64,000 nt of DNA, from contig NZ_CP110680.1 of NCBI RefSeq assembly GCF_028583725.1, forward strand, positions 2,790,001 to 2,854,000, in the 5' to 3' direction. The DNA is from Cellulomonas fimi (GTDB lineage Bacteria; Actinomycetota; Actinomycetes; Actinomycetales; Cellulomonadaceae). A model generated the notes under the pieces. That model saw only the letters and a list, made by a program, of their open reading frames with translations. It had not been told where the DNA came from and ran no database searches. A program made the position numbers and the translations under genes. This document shows positions 36,783 to 44,181 of the stretch, piece by piece. Each line of letters starts with the position of its first letter. Position 1 is the first letter of the stretch.

Positions 36783-37408
36783 CCGGCTGGTGGGTCGTCG
36801 TGCCCGTCAAGGACGCCGACCGCGGCAAGTCCCGGCTCGCCGACGTGCTCGGGCCCGGCGAACGCGGTCGGTTCGTGCGCTCGATGGCCCTCGACACGCT
36901 CGCCGCGGCGTCGGCGGCGGACGCGGTCGCGGGGGTGGTCCTCGTGACGCCCGACCGCGTCCTCGCGTCGTGGGCGCAGCGCGGCGGCGCTCTCGTGGTC
37001 GACGAACCCGCCGGCGGCGGTCTCGACGCGGCGGTCGTCGCGGGCGAGGCGTTCGTGCGCACCCGCACACCCGACGCACCGGTCGCCGCGCTGCTCGGCG
37101 ACCTGCCCGGCCTGCTGCCCGCCGACCTCGACGCGGCCCTCCGGCTCGCCTCGGCGCACCCCCGCGCGCACGTCCCCGACGTCGCCGGCACGGGGACGAC
37201 GCTGCTCACCGCGGTCGCCGGGTCGACGCTGCGACCTGCCTTCGGGGCGGGGTCGTCCGCGCGGCACGCCGCAGCCGGGCACCTCGCCCTCGACGTGCCG
37301 CCCGACTCCTCGCTGCGGCACGACGTGGACGAGCCCGCCGACCTCGACACGCTGCTCGACACCCCGGGTGCCCGCGCACCCGGTGCGCACGCCAGGATGG
37401 GGGCATGA
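36779..37408 (+). CDS. cofC: Phospholactate / phosphoenolpyruvate guanylyltransferase
   Basis: CofC/FbiD nucleotidyltransferase, 209 residues, makes the GDP-activated three-carbon acid used by CofD. N-terminal VVPVKDADRGKSRLADVLG is the GTP-binding motif; ALLGDLPGLLP holds the metal-binding Asp, and TTLLTA.......PAFGAGSSARHAAAG the substrate region. GTG at 36779 overlaps the cofD stop; the stop overlaps the HhH-GPD gene ATG. The last 20 residues are low complexity. Confidence 0.93.
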   Translation: MTGWWVVVPVKDADRGKSRLADVLGPGERGRFVRSMALDTLAAASAADAVAGVVLVTPDRVLASWAQRGGALVVDEPAGGGLDAAVVAGEAFVRTRTPDAPVAALLGDLPGLLPADLDAALRLASAHPRAHVPDVAGTGTTLLTAVAGSTLRPAFGAGSSARHAAAGHLALDVPPDSSLRHDVDEPADLDTLLDTPGARAPGAHARMGA

Positions 37409-37980
37409 CGCTCTGGCTGACCGGCGACGACGCCGCCGACCGACTGCTCTCCGAGGACCCGTTCGCGCTCCTGATCGGCATGCTGCTCGACCAGCAGGTG
37501 ACGATGGAGAGCGCGTTCGCGGGTCCCGCGAAGATCGCCGAGCGGATGGGCGGTCTCGACGTCCACGAGGTCGCGGACGCCGACCCCGAGCAGTTCGCCG
37601 CGCTCTGCGCGACCCCGCCCGCGGTGCACCGCTACCCGGGCTCGATGGCGGGCCGCATCCAGGCGGTCGCGCGCGAGGTCGTCGAGACGTACCACGGCGA
37701 CGTCGCTCGCATCTGGACGACCGGCGACCCGGACGGCGCGACCGTCCTCCAGCGCCTCAAGGCGCTGCCCGGGTTCGGCGACCAGAAGGCGCGCATCTTC
37801 CTCGCGCTGCTGGGGAAGCAGTACGGCGTCGAGCCCGCGGGCTGGCGCGAGGCGGCCGGCGCGTACGGCGACGTCGACGCGCGCCGGTCGATCGCCGACG
37901 TCACGGACCCGACGTCGCTCGCCGAGGTCCGGGCCACGAAGCAGGCGGCCAAGGCCGCCGCGAAGGCCGCGAAGGCCTGA
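37405..37980 (+). CDS. HhH-GPD-fold protein, DNA glycosylase-like, unknown activity
   Basis: 191-residue protein with a helix-hairpin-helix GPD-type fold: DPFALLIGMLLDQQVTMESAF resembles the start of AlkA/MutY-type glycosylases, and the hairpin LKALPGFGDQKARIFLALLG is near residues 118-137. The segment after it, GKQYGVEPAGW, lacks the catalytic Asp found at this place in active glycosylases. It matches an uncharacterised actinobacterial HhH-GPD family (from memory). ATG at 37405 overlaps the cofC stop, so it is translationally coupled to F420 genes. A Lys/Ala-rich tail ends the protein. Binding to DNA is plausible; activity is not predicted. Confidence 0.85.
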   Translation: MTLWLTGDDAADRLLSEDPFALLIGMLLDQQVTMESAFAGPAKIAERMGGLDVHEVADADPEQFAALCATPPAVHRYPGSMAGRIQAVAREVVETYHGDVARIWTTGDPDGATVLQRLKALPGFGDQKARIFLALLGKQYGVEPAGWREAAGAYGDVDARRSIADVTDPTSLAEVRATKQAAKAAAKAAKA

Positions 37981-38097
37981 GCGCCGGCGCGGGCACGTCA
38001 CCTCGGACGCGCGCGTGGTCGGGCGCCGGCCCGCGTGGGCCTGACGGCGCTCGGCACGTCGTCCGCCCGGGACCTCCGCGCAGGGCCGTCCCGCGAG

Positions 38098-38131
38098 CGC
38101 GCGGCCCGCCCGAGCGAGGGCGGGCCGCGCG
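38098..38131. terminator. Bidirectional hairpin terminator
   Basis: Perfect 14-bp GC stem (38098-38111 with 38118-38131) and loop GAGCGA between the convergent HhH-GPD and alpha-amylase genes. Confidence 0.7.
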
Positions 38132-38138
38132 TCGTGCG

Positions 38139-40241
38139 TCAGCGCCAGGTGTCGTTCAGCGTGAGCGTCCCCGACGACGGCACGGTGACCGTGCGGTTCG
38201 CCCCGCTCTCCCACGTCACGACGCCCGCGGCGTCCTTGCGGACGTACTTGTACTGGACCGTCGAGCCGGCAGGCAGCGTGACCGACGCCCGCCACACGGG
38301 GTAGGCCGCCGACGAGAGCGGCACGGCACGCGCCGGGTCCCAGCCGCCGAGCACGGCCGCGTCGCCGACGACGAACACGTTCTGGCCCCAGGCCGTCGTG
38401 GCCTGCACGCCGAACGACACGGCGGCCGTCGACGACGTCGGCGTGGACGTCGGTGTGGGCGTCGGCGTCGGGGTGGTGCCGCACGGGCTGCCCGGCGTGA
38501 CCACGCCACCCGCGACCCGGACGGCCGCACCGGTGAGCGTGTAGTCCCGCCCGCCGTTGTTGTCCCACGTCCCGGTGCCGTCGGTGAACGCGGCCGTCAG
38601 GGCGGCGCCGCCCGTCGACACCTCGCGCGACACCCACCCGCCGCACGCGGGGGTCATCTCGACCCCGGGCACCGCGGTCCAGGCGCCGGAGCCGACGCGG
38701 TAGTGGATCCGGTACGCCGACCAGCCGGGCGTCGTGGCGTAGTAGACGGTCGTGGTCGCGGTGGGCTGCCCGCCCGGCCGTCCGACGTGGATCGCGAGCG
38801 CGCCGTGCGCCGGCACGGTCGCGGTGAACGTCCCCGACGACGAGACGGTGACGGTCGACGCGCACGTCGCGGACGCGACGACGTCGCAGTACGTGCCCGC
38901 GGGCATCGACGTCTGGAACGTGCGGGTGACCGGCTGGTCGTGGTCGTTGAGCGCGACGTACCCGCGGTCGCCGCGGCCGAACCCGACCAGCTGCGAGCCG
39001 TCGTCGGTCCACTGCACGAGCGGTGCGCTGCCGACGCTGTTGTGGAAGCCGACCATGCCCTGCACCTCGGTCCACCGCTGCGTGCAGACCCAGCGGCTGT
39101 CCGCGCACGACGCGTCGGGCACGCTCGTGGCGCTCGCGCCGGGTGCACCGGCGTCCTTGTCGTCCCACGTGTAGCCGCTGTACACGGACGGCGCGCCGTA
39201 CGGGTGCGCGAGGAGGAACACGTTCGCGAGCCGGTACTCGGCGCCGCGCTTGTAGCTGAGCGTCTCGCCGTTGCGCTCGGTGTCGTGGTTGTCGACGAAC
39301 GTCCCGGCGGACGCGGAGGGCAGCAGCCCGTCGGCGATCGTGCGCAGGTTCGCGAGGTTCCCGTCGAACGCGGCCTTGAGCCGTCGGCCGTAGAAGAACT
39401 CGTGCGAGTCGCCGCTGCCGAGGTACTCGGACGGCTGGACGGGCTCGCCGCTCGCGCCGATGACCTCGTGCACCCAGAAGACGTCGGGGTTCGTGAGCCG
39501 GCTCTTGATCGCGGCGAGGTCGGCGGCGGGGATGTGCTTGGCGGCGTCGATGCGGAAGCCCGCGACGCCGAGGCTGAGCAGGTCGTTCAGGTAGGCCGCG
39601 AGCCGGTCCCGCACGTACGCGGAGCCGGTGCGCAGGTCCTGCAGCGAGACCAGGCGGCAGTTCTGCACCTGGTAGCGGTCGCCGTAGTTCGAGATGTTCG
39701 ACCGGCAGTCGTTGAAGTCCGCCGCGCCGTAGATCCCGGGGAACGAGTCGACGCCGAACGACGACCCGGCGACGCCCGTGCCGCTCGCCCGGTCCGCCCC
39801 GGTCGTGTGGTTGAGCACGGCGTCGGCGACGACGCCCACGCCCGCCGCGCGGCAGGTCGCGACCATCGCGCGGAACTCGTCACGTGTGCCGAGCTTCGAC
39901 TCGATGCGGTAGCTGACGGGCTGGTACGACGTCCACCACTGCGCGCCGGTGACGTGCTCCTGCGGCGGCGACACCTGCACGTACCCGAACCCGGCAGGCC
40001 CGATCGTCGAGGTGCACTCGCGCGCGACGGCGTCCCAGGTCCACTGGAAGAGGTTGAGGATGACGTCGCCGCGCCCGTTCGCGGACGGGACGACGGGCTG
40101 CGGGACGGGCGGTGCCGCGCCGGTGGGTCCGGCGGCGACGGCCATGCCGGCACCCGCGACGAGGAGCGCGGCGAGGGCGGCGACGGTGCGGCGCAGGCGT
40201 GGTCGGACGGCACGCGCGGGCGTGCGGGGGGTGGCGGTCAC
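38139..40241 (-). CDS. Secreted alpha-amylase (GH13) with CBM25 and CBM20
   Basis: Extracellular endo-alpha-1,4-glucanase on starch, 700 residues. Signal peptide about 1-43 (twin-arginine-free, hydrophobic core AALAALLVAGAGMAVAA). Catalytic barrel about 55-410 with nucleophile Asp232 (GFRIDAAKH), acid Glu259 (WVHEVIG) and Asp320 (VDNHDTER); C domain to about 505; starch-binding CBM25 about 508-590 (VYYATTPGWSAYRIHYR); Thr-Pro linker; CBM20 about 612-700 (VFVVGDAAVLGGWDPARAVPLS). GTG at 40241 with GGAGCCCC upstream; a farther upstream ATG would spoil the signal peptide. Operator-like repeats lie 130-170 bases upstream. Confidence 0.95.
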   Translation of the reverse strand: MTATPRTPARAVRPRLRRTVAALAALLVAGAGMAVAAGPTGAAPPVPQPVVPSANGRGDVILNLFQWTWDAVARECTSTIGPAGFGYVQVSPPQEHVTGAQWWTSYQPVSYRIESKLGTRDEFRAMVATCRAAGVGVVADAVLNHTTGADRASGTGVAGSSFGVDSFPGIYGAADFNDCRSNISNYGDRYQVQNCRLVSLQDLRTGSAYVRDRLAAYLNDLLSLGVAGFRIDAAKHIPAADLAAIKSRLTNPDVFWVHEVIGASGEPVQPSEYLGSGDSHEFFYGRRLKAAFDGNLANLRTIADGLLPSASAGTFVDNHDTERNGETLSYKRGAEYRLANVFLLAHPYGAPSVYSGYTWDDKDAGAPGASATSVPDASCADSRWVCTQRWTEVQGMVGFHNSVGSAPLVQWTDDGSQLVGFGRGDRGYVALNDHDQPVTRTFQTSMPAGTYCDVVASATCASTVTVSSSGTFTATVPAHGALAIHVGRPGGQPTATTTVYYATTPGWSAYRIHYRVGSGAWTAVPGVEMTPACGGWVSREVSTGGAALTAAFTDGTGTWDNNGGRDYTLTGAAVRVAGGVVTPGSPCGTTPTPTPTPTSTPTSSTAAVSFGVQATTAWGQNVFVVGDAAVLGGWDPARAVPLSSAAYPVWRASVTLPAGSTVQYKYVRKDAAGVVTWESGANRTVTVPSSGTLTLNDTWR

Positions 40242-40371
40242 GGAGGGGCTCCGATCGGGCTCGGCGCACGTCGTCGTGCGCGGTCGTGGCGTGGGCGGGC
40301 GGTCCGGACGTCGAGCTGCGCTGCTCGCCGGGTGGGCGTGGCGTCGGACCGGTTCCGGGTCGCGGAACGGC

Positions 40372-40406
40372 AGCAAACTCTTGCTGCAACTTGCAACAAC
40401 GCGTTG
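40372..40406 (-). promoter_or_regulatory. Operator-like repeats upstream of the alpha-amylase gene
   Basis: An AT-richer block with repeated TTGC/GCAA steps: CTTGCTGCAACTTGCAAC and the perfect palindrome CAACGCGTTG at 40397-40406. Similar repeats lie in front of amylase and chitinase genes of other actinobacteria and LacI-family (MalR-like) repressors recognise CG-centred palindromes. No regulator gene is close. The rest of the 260-bp gap to the YbjQ gene shows nothing clear. Confidence 0.45.
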
Positions 40407-40501
40407 CGAGCGAACGTACCACCGGGTCAGCGCCGCGGACAGGGGATGAATCCGGGCCGTGGTCCTGCCGCACCGCGGCGCTCGCGTGGCACGATGCGCG
40501 C

Positions 40502-40888
40502 GTGATCGTGGTGACGACGAACGAGATCCCCGGCTACCGCGTGCAGGCCGTCCTCGGCGAGGTCATGGGCCTGACGGTCCGCTCGACGAACATCGGCGGC
40601 AGCTTCACCGCGAGCCTGCGCTCGATCGGCGGCGGCGAGATCCCCGAGTACACCAAGATCATGTACGAGAGCCGGCACGAGGTGATGCGCCGCATGGTCG
40701 ACGAGGCCGCGCAGCGTGGCGCGAACGCGATCGTCGCGATGCGGTTCGACACCGGCTCGGTCGGGCAGTTCAGCGAGGTCTGCGTCTACGGCACGGCCGT
40801 GGTCGCCGAGCCGATCCCGGCGGGCGAGGCGGGCGCCACCGCCCAGTCCGCGCACGTCGCCGCCGGTCAGGCGTCCCCGACCGCCTGA
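40502..40888 (+). CDS. YbjQ / UPF0145-family protein
   Basis: 128-residue member of the YbjQ family (heavy-metal-binding-like fold, pentameric ring in known structures); biological role unknown. Conserved segments VTTNEIPGYRVQAVLGEVMG, IGGGEIPEYTKIMYESRHEV and GANAIVAMRFDT are all present. GTG at 40502; CACGAT ends 6 bases upstream without a ribosome site, so the message may be leaderless. Convergent with the GH3 gene, only 12 bases apart. The C-terminal 25 residues are a low-complexity Ala/Gly tail. Confidence 0.88.
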   Translation: MIVVTTNEIPGYRVQAVLGEVMGLTVRSTNIGGSFTASLRSIGGGEIPEYTKIMYESRHEVMRRMVDEAAQRGANAIVAMRFDTGSVGQFSEVCVYGTAVVAEPIPAGEAGATAQSAHVAAGQASPTA

Positions 40889-40900
40889 CGTGCACGCGGC

Positions 40901-42127
40901 TCACGACGCCGGCGGCCACGCCCCCTTGGCCCGCAGCACCCGCTCCGCGGACGCCCGCACCTGCGCGGCGAACACGTCGTCGTCACGCGCCCGCTCGACG
41001 ACCGCCTCCACCATCTCGTGCGCGACGTCCGGCACCTTCGACACCAGGACGAGGTCGACGCCCGCCTCGATCGCGCGGACGGCACGCTCCCCGGGCTCGA
41101 CGTCCGCCACCTGCTCCGCACCCGACAGGTCGTCCGTGACGACGACCCCGTCGAAGCCCAGGTCACCACGCAGCAGGTCGGTGACGACGGTCGACGAGAA
41201 CGCGGCCGGCACGTCGGGGTCGATCCGCTCGTAGACCGCGGTCGAGACCATGACGTACCGCGCACCGGCCTCGATGCCGTCGCGGAACACCCCGACCGCG
41301 GCGTCGTCGCGCGTCGTCACGGTGTCGGTCACGTCGGCGGTCGTGTCGGGGTTGGCGTCGACGCGCCCGAGCCCCGGGAAGTGCTTGATCGCCGTCTCGA
41401 CACCCGCGTCGCGCATCCCCGCGGAGAACGCCTCGGCGTGGCTCGTGACGCTCTGCGGCGTGAAGCCGTACGCACGGTCCAGCGCACCGACCGGTGGGTT
41501 GTCCGCGGGGTCGCCGTCGACGAGGTCCATGACGGGCGCGAGGTCGAGGTCGACCCCGACCGCGGCGAGCTCGGCACCCCACGTCGCGGCCTGCACGCGG
41601 AGGTTCGCCGGGTCGGTCGACGCCTGGTCGAGCGCCGACGGGATCGCCGAGAATCCCGGACCCTGCAGGACCTGGACCCGGCCGCCCTCCTGGTCCGTGG
41701 CGACCAGCAGCGGCGCCCGTCCCGCGCGCGCGGTGAACGAGTCGACGAGCGCGCGCACGGGTGCGGCACCGTCACGCGTCCGCCCGTGCAGGAACAGGTT
41801 GCCGACATGGTCGTCGACGACGGCGTCGGTGCTGACCTGCGCCGGCGACGTCACGTCGACGCCGACCATGAACACCTGCCCCACCTGCTCCTCGAGCGTC
41901 CACCCGGCCCACGGGTCGGCGGACGCCGAGGGTGTCGGCGACGACGACGGCGTCCGGGTGCCCGTCGCGACCGGCGACGCGTCGCCCGAGCCCTCGACCG
42001 GACTGCGCAGCGCCGCCCACAGCGCGACACCACCCCCGGCCAGCAGCACGACGGCGATCCCCGCGACCCAGGGCGCCACCCGACGGGGTCCCGGGCGGGC
42101 GTGCTCGGGCGTCACCCGACGTGTCAC
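40901..42127 (-). CDS. GH3 family beta-N-acetylhexosaminidase-like protein (NagZ type), membrane-anchored
   Basis: Probable cell-wall N-acetylglucosaminidase outside the membrane. 408 residues: basic N-terminus and one hydrophobic helix about 19-41 (signal anchor), Ser/Thr/Pro-rich linker 48-72, then a GH3 barrel with [17 protein letters not shown] (NagZ signature including the catalytic loop His region) and the nucleophile Asp332 in VVTDDLSG. Normal for single-domain NagZ. GTG at 42127 overlaps the cofE stop (GTGA). Why a cell-wall enzyme is coupled to F420 genes is not clear. Confidence 0.9.
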   Translation of the reverse strand: MTRRVTPEHARPGPRRVAPWVAGIAVVLLAGGGVALWAALRSPVEGSGDASPVATGTRTPSSSPTPSASADPWAGWTLEEQVGQVFMVGVDVTSPAQVSTDAVVDDHVGNLFLHGRTRDGAAPVRALVDSFTARAGRAPLLVATDQEGGRVQVLQGPGFSAIPSALDQASTDPANLRVQAATWGAELAAVGVDLDLAPVMDLVDGDPADNPPVGALDRAYGFTPQSVTSHAEAFSAGMRDAGVETAIKHFPGLGRVDANPDTTADVTDTVTTRDDAAVGVFRDGIEAGARYVMVSTAVYERIDPDVPAAFSSTVVTDLLRGDLGFDGVVVTDDLSGAEQVADVEPGERAVRAIEAGVDLVLVSKVPDVAHEMVEAVVERARDDDVFAAQVRASAERVLRAKGAWPPAS

Positions 42128-43002
42128 TGCGCGCTGCCGCCCGGCGCGCCCGGGACGTCACCGCCACGGACGCCCGGGACGTCGTCGTCGCCACGCTCGC
42201 CCGGGACGTCGTCGCCGAGCGCGTCCTTCCAGCCCTGCGCGTACGCCTCGGCGCTGCCGAGCCGGAACATGTCGTCGTCACCCACGCGCACGAGCACCCG
42301 TGCACCGGGCCCGTCGTCGGTCGTCACGGAGTGCGCGAGCCCCCGCACGACGGCGAGCGGCCGGCCGCTCGCCTTGCCCTTGACGAGCTCCGCCGCCGCG
42401 GCGATCTCGTCGGCGACCGCCGTCACGGTCATGGTCAAGGACCGTCCGAACGAGTCGACCTGACCGCGCAGGTCCTCGAGCACCGCGACGCCCGCCGCGC
42501 CGATCGCAAGGTCCGCGACGCCCTGCCGCCACGGCCGCCCGGCGGTGTCCGACACGACCACCCCGACCGTCACCCCGAACGCGCCCGTGACGGCCGCGCG
42601 CACCGCCCGCGCCGACGCGTCCGGGTCGACCGGCAGCAGCAGCACCGTGCCCTCGGGGGTGTTGCTCGCGTCGACCCCCGCGGCCGCCATCACCAGGCCG
42701 AGCCGGTTCTCGACGATCCGCGTGACCCCCGCCGCGTGCTCGCGCGTCGCGACGACGCGCACCGTCTCGTCGGTGATCGCCTGCTCGCGGTCGGTCGCGG
42801 CGACGACGCGCCCCTCGGCCTTCGACACGACCTTGCTGGTGAGCACGAGCACGTCCCCGTCGGCGACCGCACGGTCCGGGCGGGCCGCGGCGTCCGCACG
42901 CAGCAGGTCGACGAGCAGCGCCGGCAGGTCGTCGCCCGGCCGCACCTCGCCGAGCCCGTCGGGCGCCCAGACCCGCAGCTCGTCCGTCGGCCCCGTCGGC
43001 AT
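42124..43002 (-). CDS. cofE: Coenzyme F420:L-glutamate ligase (stand-alone CofE)
   Basis: GTP-dependent ligase adding glutamates to F420-0. 292 residues, N-terminal CofE domain only; it lacks the C-terminal nitroreductase-like domain of mycobacterial FbiB, so dehydro-F420-0 reduction would have to be elsewhere or not needed. Motifs: [43 protein letters not shown]. The last 35 residues carry three imperfect DDVPG-type repeats. ATG at 43002 shares one base with the stop of the upstream oxidoreductase gene. It lies 5 kb from cofD-cofC, on the other strand. Confidence 0.93.
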   Translation of the reverse strand: MPTGPTDELRVWAPDGLGEVRPGDDLPALLVDLLRADAAARPDRAVADGDVLVLTSKVVSKAEGRVVAATDREQAITDETVRVVATREHAAGVTRIVENRLGLVMAAAGVDASNTPEGTVLLLPVDPDASARAVRAAVTGAFGVTVGVVVSDTAGRPWRQGVADLAIGAAGVAVLEDLRGQVDSFGRSLTMTVTAVADEIAAAAELVKGKASGRPLAVVRGLAHSVTTDDGPGARVLVRVGDDDMFRLGSAEAYAQGWKDALGDDVPGERGDDDVPGVRGGDVPGAPGGSAQ

Positions 43003-44018
43003 CAGCGCACCAGCTTCGGCAGCACGTCGGCCCCGAAGACCTCGATCCACTCGCGCTGGTTGCGGCCCACGTTGTGCAGGTAGACCCGGTCGAAGCCGAG
43101 GTCGACGTACTTCTGGATCTCGGCGCGGTGCACGTCGGGGTCGGACGAGATGACCATGCGGCCCTCGAAGTCCTCGGGGCGCACGAGCCGGGCCATCTGC
43201 TCGAAGTCGAACGGCGACCGGATGTCGGCCTTGGGGAACTTCATGCCGCCGTTGGGCCACTCGCGCATCGCGTTGGCCAGGGCCTCCTCGTCGGTGGGCG
43301 CCCAGGACATGTGCAGCTGCAGCACCTTGGGCATCGCGTCGGCGTCCCGCCCGGCCTCCCGCGCACCCTCCTCGAACTTGCCGAACAGGCCGCTGATCTT
43401 CTCCAGCGGCGCACCGACGGTGATGAGGCCGTCGGCGTGCTTGCCGGCGCGCTTGGCGGTGACGGGACCGGCCGTGGCGACGAGGATCTCGGGCGCCTCC
43501 TCCGGCATGGTCCACAGGCGCGTCGACTCGAGCTTGTAGAACTGCCCCGCGTGCTTGACGTCGCGGCCCGCGAGCGACGCGGTGAAGAGCTTCTTGATGA
43601 TGTCGATGGCCTCGAACATACGGTTGATCCGCTCAGGCGCCTCGGGCCAGTACTCGGCGATGATGTGCTCGTTGAGCGCCTCGCCGGACCCGAGACCCAG
43701 CCAGTGCCGGCCCGGGTACATCGCCGCGAGCGTCGCCGACGCCTGCGCGACCATCGCCGGGTGCCACCGGAACGTCGGCGCCGTCACGCCGGGCCCGAAG
43801 TCGCCGCGCGTGCGCTCGCCGACCGCCGTCAGCACGTTCCACACGAACGAGGACTGCCCCTGCGCGGGCACCCACGGCTGGAAGTGGTCGGCCGCCATCA
43901 CCCCGGAGAAGCCGTGCTCCTCCGCGTACGCCGAGAGCGCCACCGCCTCCGTGGGGTGGAACTGCTCCAGCATCGCCGCGTAGCCGACCGTCAGACCGTT
44001 CGCCGTCACACCGCTCAC
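43002..44018 (-). CDS. F420-dependent oxidoreductase of the G6PDH (FGD) family
   Basis: LLM-class TIM-barrel enzyme of the family that includes F420-dependent glucose-6-phosphate dehydrogenase, 338 residues. Diagnostic features: [20 protein letters not shown] (substrate/F420 His-Phe region), [19 protein letters not shown], and [10 protein letters not shown]. It may recycle F420 to F420H2 or act on another alcohol. First gene of an operon with cofE and the GH3 gene. GTG at 44018, with GGGAGAG about 10 bases upstream; another GTG 9 bases inside is possible. Divergent from valS. Whether glucose-6-phosphate is the substrate is open. Confidence 0.9.
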   Translation of the reverse strand: MSGVTANGLTVGYAAMLEQFHPTEAVALSAYAEEHGFSGVMAADHFQPWVPAQGQSSFVWNVLTAVGERTRGDFGPGVTAPTFRWHPAMVAQASATLAAMYPGRHWLGLGSGEALNEHIIAEYWPEAPERINRMFEAIDIIKKLFTASLAGRDVKHAGQFYKLESTRLWTMPEEAPEILVATAGPVTAKRAGKHADGLITVGAPLEKISGLFGKFEEGAREAGRDADAMPKVLQLHMSWAPTDEEALANAMREWPNGGMKFPKADIRSPFDFEQMARLVRPEDFEGRMVISSDPDVHRAEIQKYVDLGFDRVYLHNVGRNQREWIEVFGADVLPKLVR

Positions 44019-44181
44019 CCGCGTCGCTCTCCCTCGTCGTGCCGGGCGGCCCGCCTCGTGCGGGTGGCCCTCCGGCGACACTAACCCCGCCATGTGTCGC
44101 GCGTGTTCCCCCGCGCACAGGCGGGCCGGGCTGTGGAAACCCGCACGGGACGCGGTCGCGGATCTGGGAGGATGTGTGCCC

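Noticed and set aside
38400..38480. Short tandem repeat
   Set aside because: It encodes the Thr-Pro linker between the two starch-binding modules of the amylase.
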